Assembly (NCBI GenBank): GCA_031763025.1
Contig: JASSKH010000010.1
Coordinates: 4,149,901-4,213,900, forward strand
Source of the DNA: Macrocystis pyrifera
Taxonomy: Eukaryota; Sar; Phaeophyceae; Laminariales; Laminariaceae
Reading direction: 5' to 3'
DNA: 64,000 nucleotides
The position numbers and the translations under genes were made by a program. Below are positions 1-10,884 of this stretch, in pieces. A model generated the notes under the pieces. It saw nothing but the letters and a program-made list of their open reading frames with translations. It ran no database searches and was not told the DNA's origin. Each line of letters begins with the position of its first letter. Positions within the stretch are counted from its first letter, which is position 1.

Positions 1-359
1 CTTTTCTGAACGTATAATATGATATACAAGTGTGTTTTTACCCAAGGTGAAGAGTTTGGGCGCGCTTACGTGTGGCGTGCGTTCCCACCTCAACATTTCA
101 CAGCCACTCCCAATAGTTGGGAGTAAAGCAAAGTATGTTCGAGAAAATACTGCTATTATTATCGTAGGTACTTCGTACATTCGCAGTATTTCGGGGGTTT
201 TGTACTCGAGATACTGCGAGTACTCGCAGTATTTTGAGGTTCTGTCGATACTACTTCGTATATACTTTCGGGCTCGCACTAATGCGGGGTTCGCTACTGC
301 TGCTGGCGTGGATACCGCGTGTTGTGCTTCAAGTGTCTCGGGGTTCTGTACCGCGGGTA

Positions 360-473
360 TTACTATTACGGGGGTCCATAGTTAACAGGACCTATGGTGT
401 ACATAAAAAACTACTATATATTTTCCTATTTTTACTAACAAAATTTGGTCCCGTTAACTATGGACCCCTGTAA
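360..473. mobile_element. MITE-A copy 1 (TA-flanked, Stowaway/Tc1-mariner type)
   Basis: A 114-bp element with roughly 26-bp terminal inverted repeats that begin TTACGGGGGTCCATAG and end with its complement. It is flanked by TA on both sides. The matching place in the second segment copy (near 6,512) reads GCGGGTACAAG without the element, so the insertion duplicated just TA. The left edge has an extra TTACTA before the usual terminus, perhaps a scar of an earlier insertion. There is no coding capacity. Confidence 0.85.
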
Positions 474-1091
474 TACAAGTATTCTAGTCTAGCAGTATTT
501 CGTCAGTTGGTAGTGTTCGTACTGCTGCTTCTGCGAGACTCAGTACTCGCAGCAGTAATGAAATACCCTCAATATGCCCAGTATACTTCGAGTACGAGTA
601 TGATGTATACTTCAACCGTCTGTGCACCGCGTCGACAGTTCTCAGGCCCAGCGTTCGGTACTGCTCACACTCTCATTACTCTCAGCATTTGGGCCTTCTC
701 AGTGCTGGCAATATTTTTGCCGCCAGTATACTCCAATACTCTCAGTGCTCGGACTACGATTTGTTCTCGAGCATTTATCTGTGAAACCTTGGTGTTACCC
801 TGAGGACCAAAAAACTATTTTGGGGGAACATGTAATGTATATTGTACCAGTATGTATGTGCTGTACCTTACTCAACCGGTCACAAAGTACTATGGTGCAA
901 CCTCGACCTCGCGCAACTTTTTTGTACTTACGAATTAATCGCCACGAGTCAGCTGGATCAATATATCCACTTACCGCTACCCTATTTTATACCTGGTATT
1001 ATTGTAGTAAAAGATCCCACACTAATTCCGTGAACTGTATACCTGGTAATAGTCTGTCCTCAAAAATAGGTTTGTGTGTGTTCTTCACGTT

Positions 1092-1703
1092 AAAAGGTTA
1101 TGAGGCTTAGACTGGGTAGGCGATTGGTTAACCTTTTACCTTTAGCCCAACGGACTACTCGTAAGACCTTTTAATTAACAAATGGCGACGACGGCAGAAC
1201 ATGGGTAGTTGGTCGTGAGTTCGAATCTCACGTCCATCATGAAATCACTTGGAACAATAAAAGTGAATTTCCTCGTGTCAAGAATCTGGAAAAATACTTC
1301 TGGATCCCCAGAAATTGGAACCGCGTGTTGGTGTCACGCGTCGACCCGTATATCCGGTCCGTTCTAGGGGAGGAGAGTGTTATGAGGCTTAGATTGGGTA
1401 GGCCTTTGGCCCAACGGACCAAGACCTGAACAAATGGCGACGACGGCAGAACATGGGTCGTTGGTTATGAGTTCGAATCTCACGTCCACCATGAAATCGC
1501 TTTTTAAATAAAAGTGAATTTCCTCATGCCAAGAATCTGAAAAAGTACTTCTGGACCCCGAGAAATTGGAACCGCGTGTTGGTGTCACGCGTCGACCCGT
1601 GTATCCGGTCCGTTCCAGGGGGGGAGAACGTTATGAGGCTTAGATTGGGTAGGCGATTGGTTAACCTTTTACCTTTAGCCCAACGGACTAAGACCTTAAC
1701 AGA
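1092..1703 (+). mobile_element. Tandem array of a tRNA-like SINE unit
   Basis: Three tandem units start near 1,096, 1,378 and 1,630 with GTTATGAGGCTTAGA and have periods of about 282 and 252 bp; the third is truncated. Each full unit has a B-box-like GAGTTCGAATCTCAC that folds as a T-arm (5-bp stem, 7-base loop), followed by CGTCCAYCATGA. The whole array is absent from the second copy of the surrounding segment near 7,372. That the unit came from a tRNA is my inference; the distance to a good A box is short, so it is not a working tRNA gene. Confidence 0.55.
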
Positions 1704-1839
1704 AATGATGGGTGGATGCAGGTACTACTTCTTCTACACAAGTGTGCAGGGTTGCATACGAATATTTTTTCGCTCTTGCGCCACTCCCCTATTCATACGG
1801 CACCTCCCGGAGGGGAACCTTGTATATATATATATTTAT

Positions 1840-2153
1840 CCATCACTTCCACTTTCCAGCCCACTCGTAGGAGGTTTTAACCTCGACGATCTTCTTGACA
1901 AGCCGTGGTCACAGGTGTCGTCCCTTCTCCCCCCCGGTACGTGCCTTTATTTTTTGTCGCGCTTAGCACTCAGCATTCCCACTGCTCGTCGATTTTCATC
2001 GAATGTATGTAGCCAACTCACGCTTTCGCGCTTTCCGCTTACCAATTTTTTATGCAAGAAAAAGTCCCTATGAGCATGCACTCGGTGAGACTTGAACCCA
2101 CGAAATTGATCATGACAGGCACGCGGACCACCTACCAAGCCACCGGGGACGCC
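1840..2153 (-). mobile_element. tRNA-derived SINE, copy 1
   Basis: Read on the minus strand, the head GGCGTCCCCGGTGGCTTGG contains an A box (TGGCTTGGTAGG) and, about 35 bases on, a B box (GGTTCAAGTC). This is the spacing of a Pol III internal promoter. The body carries shared blocks, including AAAATCGACGAGCAGTGGG, and ends in a sequence with CTGGAAAGTG. Close relatives lie at 4,452-4,775 and 4,803-5,100. Confidence 0.7.
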
Positions 2154-2692
2154 GGCCTTTATATATAGACACAAAAGACGAGCCCTATAATAATATAATA
2201 ATAGTAGACCAGCAAAAGTGTGGGCGTGATGGGCGTGGTGTGGGCGTGGGATTGAGCGCTTCCTTTCACTATTATTGTTAACATGATAAGATGAAAAATA
2301 ACGACCGGCCCATTTCTGAGGTTGTTGCCTCTGGTCTCTGGTCTCTGACTTGGCAGAAACAAAAAAAAAGGTCGTCAGTGGTTCCTTCCTGTTGTCTGCT
2401 TGCACTGACTGTTTGTAGTGCAGAGAGCAGAAAACAGCAGTAGTGACGAGTATAATGTGTAATAAAACCTTGCTGTTGATAAGATACTGGTATACATTGC
2501 ACACTTAAATTACGAACGATAAACTATTCTGAATGCTGCCTGATAGTCGTATGATATTGAATGAAGCCTGTCCCGTGACCACGGTACATGATTTTTTTCG
2601 AGGAGTTATATCAGTGTGAGAATAGCAATACAGTAATACGTAGCAGGTACATGGTATACAATACCGCCGTGGTACCTGGTACCAGTCTACAC
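2154..2692. other. Non-coding stretch
   Basis: I see no gene here. It contains a TACCTGGTA word at 2,673 and no recognised repeat beyond that. Confidence 0.5.
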
Positions 2693-2694
2693 TA

Positions 2695-2799
2695 TTACGG
2701 GGGACCATAGTTAATAGGACTAAATATTGTTAGTAAGCATAGGGAAATATATAGGGTTTGGTGTGTACCGTAGGTCCTATTTACTATGGTCCTCCGTAA
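2695..2799. mobile_element. MITE-A copy 2
   Basis: Same family as 360-473: TTACGGGGGACCATAG at the left, its inverted copy at the right, TA on both flanks. Its right edge abuts the TIR element at 2,807. The repeat that element made on insertion includes the last bases of the MITE, so the MITE was there first. Confidence 0.8.
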
Positions 2800-2806
2800 T
2801 ACTGTA

Positions 2807-3564
2807 AGGCCGTTTCCTATGCGGTTCGATTTTTGAGCTTCAGATTTTGACCCGATGGCATTTTCAGATATGAGCTTGACAAATCGAAAGGGCCTTCCTA
2901 TGCGGAAAAATCAGATTTATTGTGCATGTAGAGATTCGAGCAAACGCCGAGACCAACTGCTGTTTTCGTGATTTGGCGCCGCGAAGAGACGCGCTGGGTG
3001 CGCTGCCCTGCGCGTAGGACCCAAGCGTCCGAGCCCACGCTGACTGCCTCTAGTCTGGTGGCGAAGAGATGTGGCGAGTGCGCTAGAGTCAACCTGTCTT
3101 GGCATTTGTGTTTGATTTCGTGACTTGACTGCTGCTGCTGTACAGCTGCGGTGTAGTCTACGAGTACGTATCCACGGAGAGGCGCGTGACGAGTGCTCTT
3201 CTCTTGGTCTCTAGGCCCGAGCCCGCGCCAGCCGACTCTAGTGTGGCCACGGAGGGACGCGCCGTCCGCGCGTCGGGCGCGAAGCAACGTCGCTATACAG
3301 CTGTATCACCATCCAACTCATCGATCGTTCTGCTGCTGTTTGCTGTCGTGGATAATATCTTGAATTTAGAGAGCATGCCATTTTTCGATTTGAAAATCTG
3401 ATGACCCAGGTCGTCGGATTTTGGCACTTGGGTCATCGGATTCTCAATTCGAAAAAATTCCGGTCGGATTTTGCATAATCGGACTGCATAAGTAGGGTCA
3501 TTCGATTTTGCGATCGAAAAATACAAATCTGAAGCTCGAAATCGAACCGCATAGGAAACAGCCT
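2807..3564. mobile_element. 758-bp TIR DNA transposon (non-autonomous)
   Basis: The left end begins AGGCCGTTTCCTATGCGG and the right end is its inverted copy with few mismatches over about 45 bp. The flanks AATACTGTA (2,798-2,806) and AATACTGCT (3,565-3,573) look like a 9-bp target duplication with two differences, which suits a Mutator-like element best (hAT, 8 bp, is the alternative). No transposase frame is seen. A worn copy of the right part lies at 3,815-3,928. Confidence 0.7.
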
Positions 3565-3574
3565 AATACTGCTG

Positions 3575-3684
3575 TTACGGAGGACCATAGTAAATAGGAC
3601 CTACGGTACACACCAAAAAAATTGCTTGGATATTTCCCTATTTTTACCAACAATATTTGGTCCTATTTACTATGGTCCTCCGAA
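3575..3684. mobile_element. MITE-A copy 3
   Basis: Third member of the MITE-A family (TTACGGAGGACCATAG and inverted partner). It lies about 10 bp right of the 758-bp TIR element, so that element is bracketed by two MITE-A copies. Confidence 0.75.
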
Positions 3685-3814
3685 ATACGAGCATTGAGCG
3701 CTTAGTGTCGACCACTACCAAGCCCAGCCCCGCTGACACCGGCCGCTGAACGAAAAAAGACAACTACCGAGACAAGAATGGACATAAACCATTGGCTTCT
3801 CAAAATCGTTTTTT

Positions 3815-3928
3815 TTTTTTTTTCCGGTCGGATTCTGCATATTCGGACTGCATAAACATATGTCTCCATGCTTGGGATCGAAAAATACTAAACTGAACCT
3901 CGAAATCGAACACATGAGAAACAGCCTT
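3815..3928. mobile_element. Fragment of the 758-bp TIR element family
   Basis: Matches the right end of the element at 2,807-3,564 (CCGGTCGGATT, GATCGAAAAATACTAAA, GAAACAGCC) with many substitutions. It is an older, partial copy. Confidence 0.6.
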
Positions 3929-4451
3929 AAGGGTGTCCCAAATTCATGAATGCATGTCTAATGGCGATTGTATCAGGTATGGTACGTGCAATAAAATGTT
4001 CAATATACGTATTTATACGTACATCTACGGGCAGAGGCTGGTGCCCCTCGTGCTGCACCATAGCTATTTTCTACTGCTGCTGTATGTTCCACAGCGGTAT
4101 TTTCCACGAGAAAAAACCCCAAACAAGACGGTTCTTACCCCGCCCGAAAGAGAGAGTCCGGATTCTCTTGGTATATTTTTTCATCAGTCACACTAGAATA
4201 GAGTGGGGTTTCAGTTGTGACAGGCGGATGTGCACCGGGACGGGTGGGTGGGTGGGTGGGGGGGACGATTGCGCAAACTAAAGTGGGCGGAGGTTTTCTT
4301 TCTGGCTGGCCTCATACAGCAGCAGTGCTGCTTTCGTTTCGCATAATACATACCCGTCGTACCAAGTTACCTGGTATGGATATACGACTATAATTTGTAC
4401 GTAGGGGGTGTGAGTTATATTTTTATTCATTATTATCATCTTTACTTTCTA
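3929..4451. other. Non-coding stretch
   Basis: No gene is visible. It includes a G-rich run near 4,235-4,265 and a TACCTGGTA word near 4,371. Confidence 0.5.
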
Positions 4452-4775
4452 GGCGTTCCCGGTGGCTTAGTAGGTGGTCCGCGCGCCTACCAACACCAAT
4501 TTCGTGGGTTCGAGTCTCACCGAGTGCGTACTCGCGAGGACTTTTTCTTGCGTTATTAGTTGATTACTAATAGCGGAAAACGCAAAAGCCTGAGTTAGCT
4601 ACTTGGATAAAAATCGACGAGCAGTGCGAATGCTGAACCCTACGTATACGCGACCAAAAATGAAGGCACATACCGGGGAGGAAAAGGAACGACACTTGTG
4701 ACCACGCCTTGTCCAGAAGAAGATCGCGAAGGGTAAAACCTTCTACGAGTCAAGCTGGAAAGTGAAAGTGATGAC
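4452..4775 (+). mobile_element. tRNA-derived SINE, copy 2
   Basis: The head GGCGTTCCCGGTGGCTTAG carries a clean A box (TGGCTTAGTAGG) and a B box (GGGTTCGAGTCTC). The body then runs through the shared GACGAGCAGTG block to the GCTGGAAAGTGAAAGTG tail. It faces copy 3 (4,803-5,100) in inverted orientation, so the two together could fold into a long hairpin. Confidence 0.75.
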
Positions 4776-4802
4776 TACAGTAACAAAATAAATAAAAAAA
4801 GG

Positions 4803-5100
4803 TTAACTCGTAGCAAGTTTCACCCTCAGCGGTCTTCTTCTGGACAAGCCGTGGTCGCAGGTGTCGTCCCTTCCCCCCCCGGCACGTGCCTTTTACTTTT
4901 TGTCGCGCACAGGGTTCAGCATTCCCACTGCTCGTCGATTTTCATCGAATATAGCTAACTCACGTTCTCGCGCTTTCCGCTGATCATGTTTGTATGCAAG
5001 AAAAAGCCCCTGCGAGCATGCACTCGGTAAGACTTGATTCCACAAAATTGACCTTGATATATAGACACGCGGACCACCCACCAAGCCACCGGGGACGCCG
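4803..5100 (-). mobile_element. tRNA-derived SINE, copy 3
   Basis: Near full-length copy on the minus strand, inverted relative to copy 2 only some 30 bp away. The head (near 5,100), the internal block and the tail (GTCCAGAAGAAGACC) all match copies 1 and 2. Confidence 0.75.
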
Positions 5101-6164
5101 GCACCTGTAAAGTCGCCGACTGTTATTAAAAGTACAGCAGTACATTAGTCATTTGGTTGGCTAGGTGTTCGGTTAGGTATTCGGTATCGTAAGTACTTAC
5201 TATTAATAATAGTTACGTCAGGAAGTTTTACTGGATGCTGCGTCTTCGTATACACGCACATATGTATACGTATATTTGTCAATTTTTCGTACTTTGGCCA
5301 ACTTATCTCTTCGTACAAAGCACTTTTCGGCATAGCACCGAATGCTCGGACACAGGAAGCCCGGCCGGATACATTGGTCGAGGTCTCGGAGCGATCCGTG
5401 CACTCTGGAGCACGTGGCGGACGCCCAAAGTTTTTTTTCCGGCGGGAGTGGATAAGACGATTTCCCTGGTTTCATTACGAGAGGCCTTATTTTGTACGTA
5501 CGTATTGGTACAATGTACATGCTCTCTGTTTTCTCCCCCTGGCTCTCAAGAGCTGTGAGCACACAACAGCTCAGGCATATACCAAGTACACAACAGACAA
5601 CACGCACAGATTCCATCGTTCCAACGCTGCCGCCCACACGCCGTGCGTGTTCGACACACCCATATGCGCAGTGCTGCTGTGGTTTGTTGTGTTTGTCGGA
5701 GCCTGCCGTCCGCATTCCACGGTCTGCCATATATTTTTTTATCCGCATGTACCCAGGATGACGTACAATATCCCTGTACATTTTTTTTGGATTGTTGCAC
5801 GGAGCACGGACCACCGCCTAGAGAACAATACCCACAGCAGTGCACAGAGCGTGCTAACCTCCAGCTTCCTACAGCACCACAACCCTGCTGCCCAGCAGCA
5901 GCAGTGGGCACACCTTGCGCGTATGATGGATGATCGTACTGCGGCTCATTCGTACAGCAGCGTTCGTACAAAACATACTTTTACATACAGCAGTAGTACA
6001 GCAGTGGTAGTAGTTCTGATTGCAGTGTGTCCTAGAGGCAGCTGAAAGGGGATCAGTACTGCTGTATATGCAGTCGTACCTGTACAAGCCACTCTACTGC
6101 TGTACTCGTAGGAGATCGTGCGAAGTGTTATAGATTGCGTAAAAAACACAACGTGCCAAGAAAA
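5101..6164. other. Non-coding stretch
   Basis: No gene is supported. Open frames on both strands overlap each other over 5,200-6,100 and are rich in Cys, His and Thr, which fits CAG/TAC-rich repeat DNA and not protein. TACAGCAGTA-type words occur near 5,128 and 5,990-6,010. Confidence 0.5.
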
Positions 6165-7500
6165 GCATGTTCGAGAACATACTGCTATTTACCGTAGGTA
6201 CTTTTCGTACACTCGCAGTATTTCGGGGTTTTTGTACTCACTCAAGATACTGCGAGCACTTGTTGGGAGTAAAGCAAAGAAAAGTATGTTCGAGAAAATA
6301 CTATTACCGTAGGTACTTTTCGTACACTCGCAGTATTTCGGGGGTTTTGTACTCACTCAAGATACTGCGAGTGCTCGCAGTATTTTGAGGTTCTTCTGTA
6401 GATACTACTACTGCATATACTTTCGGGCTCGCACTAATGCGGGGCTCGCTGCTGCTGCTGGCATGGATACCGCCTGTTGTGCTTGAAGTATCTCGGGGTT
6501 CTGTACCGCGGGTACAAGTATACTAGTCTAGCAGTATTTCGTCCGTTGGTAGTGTTCGTACTGCTGCTTCTGCGAGACTCAGTAGTCGCAGTGGTAATGA
6601 AATACCCTCAATATGCCCAGTATACTTCGAGCATGAAGTATACTTCAACCGTCCGTGCACCGTGTCGACAGGCTCAGCGTTCGGCACAAAACACACCCAG
6701 ATAGTCCCACACGACTGGGAGTTGGAGCAAATTACTTTCGCTGGAGACCACTTGAGCACTTAAAGCAGTCTGGCAGTATTTCGATATATGCATTTGCGAG
6801 GAATATATATGCATGTATGTACTGCGAATACTCTCAGTATCTCGAGGTTCTGTGCTGCGCATATTGCCTTTACCCCAAGTGTTTCGCGTTTCGATACTAC
6901 TGCGGGTACATACTTACCTGTATTCTCGGGGTTCGGTACTGCTCACACTCTCATTACTCTCAGTATTTGGGCCTTCTCAGTACTCGCAATATTTTTGCCG
7001 CCAGTACTCCAATACTCTCAGTACTCGGGCTACGATTTGTTCTCGAGCTTTATTTATCTGTGAAACCTTGACATTACCCTGAGCGCCAAGAAACTTTTAT
7101 TTTGGGGGAACATATATATTGTACAGTAGTACCTGTATTTATGTATGTGTTGTACCTTACTCAGCCGGTCACAAAGTATTATGGCGCAACCTCGACCTCG
7201 CGCAACTTTTTTGTACTTAAGAATTAATCGCCGCGACTCAGCTGGATCAATATATTATCCACTCACCGATTTCCTATTATATACGGGGTATTATTGTAGT
7301 AATGATCCCACACTAATTCCGCGAATAGTATAATAGGCTGTCCTCAAACATATGTCGTGTGTGTTCACGTTAAAATGATGGGTGGATGCAGGTGCTACTT
7401 CTAAACATGTGTGCAGGGTTTCATACGAATATTATTTCGCTCTTGCGCCACTCCCCTTATAGGGCTATTAATACGGCACCTCTTGCAGGGGAACCTTGTA
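6165..7500. repeat. Duplicated word-rich segment, copy 2
   Basis: Direct relative of 120-1,830. It holds an internal duplication (6,167-6,285 against 6,286-6,400) and lacks the MITE and the SINE array found in copy 1. This makes it the informative empty site. The same TACTCGCAGTATTT-type words recur throughout. Confidence 0.7.
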
Positions 7501-7812
7501 CATCGTATGACCAGCGCGTTTCGTGACCTGACGTGTTTTGTATTGATAAAACTACAGCATCGAAGATAGTTGATGTCGAGAACATCATCATCATCGTCAT
7601 CATCATAGTTGGCGTATACTCCAGGCCCACGTAGGAAGTAAGGGCTGATCCTAACTCTGAGAGGCTTGAATTCGAATGCAACTGCCATGCGGTATGACAC
7701 GGCGGTGTACCAGGTACCATATAACATGTATTTTTATATATACAGCAGTAGTAGATGCAAGCAGGAAAAGTCAGCTGGAAACGGCCCACGATTTTTTTTT
7801 TTTTTTTAAGTC

Positions 7813-7918
7813 AATCACTTTTACTTTCCAGCCTAACTCGTCGTAGGAGGTTTTACCCTCTCAGCGATCTTCTGGACAAGACGTGGTCACAGGCGTCGTC
7901 CCATCCCCCCCCCGGTAC
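7813..7918 (-). mobile_element. tRNA-derived SINE fragment
   Basis: Matches the tail half of the SINE family (CTTTTACTTTCCAGCC, CTTCTGGACAAGACGTGG, ending in a C-run). The head is missing. Confidence 0.6.
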
Positions 7919-7929
7919 AACGTACACGC

Positions 7930-8095
7930 AAAGATGTCAGGAGACAAGTCAAGTCACGCAAAATGTGTACTGTCAAGGGGATGTAGGGCCGAGTGTTACA
8001 CACTAAAACCTAGTGCTTTGATGTCAGTCAAGTTGCTGTCTGTCCAAGGAAGGGTGAAAGTAAGTGCTGTCGCCTAACATCCTTGGGTCTATGTG
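7930..8095. repeat. Dispersed repeat E, copy 1
   Basis: Resembles 15,930-16,080: shared blocks are ATGTCAGGAG, CACACTAAAAC, TTTGATGTCAG and CTGTCCA. The pair is useful because copy 2 contains a small TA-CCGCAG-TA insertion that copy 1 lacks (TA at 8,011-8,012). Confidence 0.65.
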
Positions 8096-10413
8096 ATATC
8101 GTGCCGGTTCAGCAGCAGGGTCATACGAGTACCCATTCGTGCATACCAACTACCAACGAACTAGCTGTTAGATATGACAAGATGAAAAGATCTTGTGGAT
8201 AAAGATCGAGCAATTTTTAAAGGTGCAACTGCATCTGATTATTCTGCCAGCGAGTTCTTGTTTTGACCCCGGAGTCCCCCTTAGTCAGTCCCCATCTGGG
8301 CTGCTGACAGCGAGCAGCACTCGAGTCGCTTGCCCTCAGCTGGTGGAATCGATCAGCGACTCCGCGCTTGGGGGCGAAGGCGCTTGAGGTTGCTACATAG
8401 AGTACCAGGTATCAGCAACATCAGCAACAGTAGCAGCACGTATATTGCGCGCAGGAATGGACTCGCAAAAAATATGTGACTCATGATGACTCATGATACA
8501 AGTCCCGGGGAGATTTCGTGCACTCGAGCAGCTGGGCATCGTGGCTGCTACGAGGCTTCAATAATGTCCGGTCTTTTTTTTGCGACGAAGTCGTCGCTGG
8601 CCTGTGCAGCAGGGATGCGCATGCTGCAGCTTTCGTGCTCATTGGTGTCTGCTGTCGACCCTTCTGCGTCCCAAGCCGGTTCTGTTTGTATAGCTTTCGA
8701 GCAGAAAAAAGGGGCGAGGAATCTGCATCAACCCAGAACAATGTCCCAGTTCAACCACGGTGCACCAACAAGGCACACCGCACGCCGACTTCCACGGCTG
8801 CCGGGGACAGACAATGCTGCAGCGAAACAAAGCTTGCTGTAGTCTCGTTCGGCTAGCCCTACACATCAGTCGTAGCTCAACATTCAAGCCAATGAGAGAG
8901 AGCGATCAGTGCATCTTGCAAAGCAAAGCACGCCAGCAAGGGAGAGCATCTGCCCTCCCAGCTAACCTCAAAAGCTCGGCGAGCCCGATCGAACGCAGGC
9001 GAGTTGGTTCAAAAATGTTCACGTGGCGTGAGTCATAAAAAAACAAGAGAAAAAAGTTACGCTTTAGTTGGAGCTCTGACCTTCCGTCACCCTGCTTTGC
9101 GGCTGTTGGCTTCCACTCCCCAAGGGAGACCTTGATTCGTCGTCCATCTTTTCTCAGGCGAGTTGCTGGCCGTGGTGTGCGTGTGTTAAGCAGAGGTGTT
9201 GCAAACCAACCTATATCTTGTACGAAAACCCAACACAAAACACACAACAAAGAAAAGGAAAACCACAAGTCCCTACAAAATAACGCCTGCGAAGTCTATA
9301 AAGCCACTTTTTTTATTGTGATCGAGTAGTATGTACGAAAATGTAAGTAGCGTTTAATTTTAATATAATAATTTAAACGTTATTTAAATTTACGGACAGA
9401 GTGGTATATATGATACCTGTGGTGCAGGTTGGATACAGGATGAGGATACCCTGCATATTCGGCTTCCCAGACTGCCCCTGCCGATGCTCTTTCTTCTCCC
9501 CTTCTTGCCTAAAGCGGACACCATTCCATGTTCTCGATCGTGGCCAGGCATTTGGCAACCCACATTACCGCTGCAGAGGAGCGATGCCGCTCTCTCGAGC
9601 AGGTAACGTTGTCGATGAAAAAGGCAATCGTGGTCAGCAGCCAGGCCGACAGCACCACTGCCGCTCGATGGTGGTGGCAAGAGGTGCGTACGTAACATGC
9701 GTAAGAGCATGCAGCAGGGGAGGCGCACCTCTCTTCACCACGACCCCTTTCCTTACTCGCTCTCGCTCGCTCCTGTGAGCTGTGCTTTTGTGTACTGTAT
9801 TCGGTACGTGTCTTCTCCTAGGTACACCTCTGAAGCTCAAATTCTTGAATTCTTCGACTGCCTATCCTATGATAAGATTGCTCCATCGATATTTTGATTT
9901 TTTGAATTTTGAACTTACAGCAGTAGCTGTGCCACGCCCACATGTACGGCGGCACGAGTACAGCGGTACTCACTTTTACGTAACAGGTACGGCTGGGTAC
10001 CAGTATGATACCTGGTACCTGGTATGCATTTCGAGAAGTCAGAACTCGTCGCATCTATGATACGCTCTTCAATAATACTATTAATAGTACAGCAGTACAG
10101 GACACCTGCAGTCTGCAGTACGTATTATAATAAGCAAGAAACACAGTACGTACCAGGTACCTGGCACAGAGTACTATTAATAGTACTTGGTAATGAGGCG
10201 CGACCTCAGTAATTCGAGCAGTAATGTCTGCGATGCATCATGCATCATGCTGGGCGAATACGGATTATAATAATTTTCTGTTTTGTGCTGAATCAACACG
10301 AACGAACATGTACTATTGATACCTACTACCTATATTATACGCCGTCGTTGGTGAATCTCAATATCGTAAATGTTATTGTTCTCAAGAACCAGGGTTCTGA
10401 CACTATTTGACCT
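8096..10413. other. Non-coding stretch, partly low-repeat
   Basis: 8.2-9.3 kb is less repetitive than its surroundings, but the frames there (up to about 120 aa, both strands) show no domain or clear codon pattern. From 9.9 kb the TACCWGGTA and TATTAATA words become dense (10,009, 10,016, 10,078, 10,151, 10,172). Confidence 0.45.
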
Positions 10414-10768
10414 TGTCGTGAGCATGCCGTGGCGTTGCCATGGTACCGCCCATGGCATACCATGGCATCACCACGGCATCCCATGGTGTGGCATAAGATT
10501 CCATGGCACGCCGTGCGTGGGGGTGCCATGACATGCCATGGGTAGTACCATGGCAACCCCTGCGGCTACCGCCACGGCACTCCATGGAAACCCCACGGCA
10601 TGTCATGGCAACCCCCACGGCATCCCAATGTCCACGGCACCTGGGTTAGGGTTGGGGTTGGGGTTAGGGTTAGGGTTAGGGCTAGGGTTAGGGTTAGGGT
10701 CCCATGGTATGCCGTGGAAGATGCCGTGGAAGGTTTTGCCGCAGGTGGTGCCACGGCATGCCACGACA
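10414..10768. mobile_element. 355-bp TIR element packed with CCAYGGCA words and a telomere-repeat core
   Basis: The left end TGTCGTGAGCATGCCGTGGC and the right end GCCACGGCATGCCACGACA are inverted copies with one small gap. Between them the words CCATGGCA and CCACGGCA, in both orientations, recur more than a dozen times. The core at 10,643-10,700 is a run of TTAGGG-type units. There is no coding potential and no clear target duplication. Confidence 0.55.
10643..10700 (+). repeat. Interstitial telomere-type repeat (TTAGGG orientation)
   Basis: About nine units, six exact TTAGGG and the rest TTGGGG or CTAGGG, inside the CCAYGGCA element. TTAGGG is consistent with a brown-algal telomere. Confidence 0.85.
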
Positions 10769-10884
10769 TGTCGCGAAAAAAGACAGCAGTAATGTACGTA
10801 GAACCTCTTCTGCTCTTGATATATGAAAAACACAGCATCAGTACGCGCACACCCACCTGTAACAAATATTTTGTCGTGTGTATC

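Larger units (their letters stand above)
120..1830. repeat. Duplicated word-rich segment, copy 1
   Basis: About 1 kb from position 120 to 1,091 is repeated with clear similarity at 6,165-7,371. The last part (1,703-1,815) is likewise matched at 7,373-7,500. The segment is packed with variants of one short word, roughly TACTCGCAGTATTT and its reverse complement. Compared with copy 2 it carries two extra pieces: the MITE at 360-473 and the tRNA-like tandem array at about 1,092-1,703. Copy 2 therefore serves as an empty site for both. Several open frames cross it, but they follow the repeat words and show no known protein. Confidence 0.7.

Noticed and set aside
1440-1495. Functional tRNA gene
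   Set aside because: A T-arm-like B box is present but no complete cloverleaf or paired acceptor stem can be drawn; better read as SINE.
4452-4530. Functional tRNA gene
   Set aside because: Good A and B boxes, but the acceptor ends do not pair and a SINE body follows.
5218-6045. Overlapping frames of 198 and 223 codons on opposite strands
   Set aside because: Composition follows CAG/TAC-rich repeat DNA; no homology and no splice context.
8481-9268. Frames of about 110-120 codons on both strands in a less repetitive stretch
   Set aside because: No domain, no compatible splice sites and no clear coding bias; left as unannotated.
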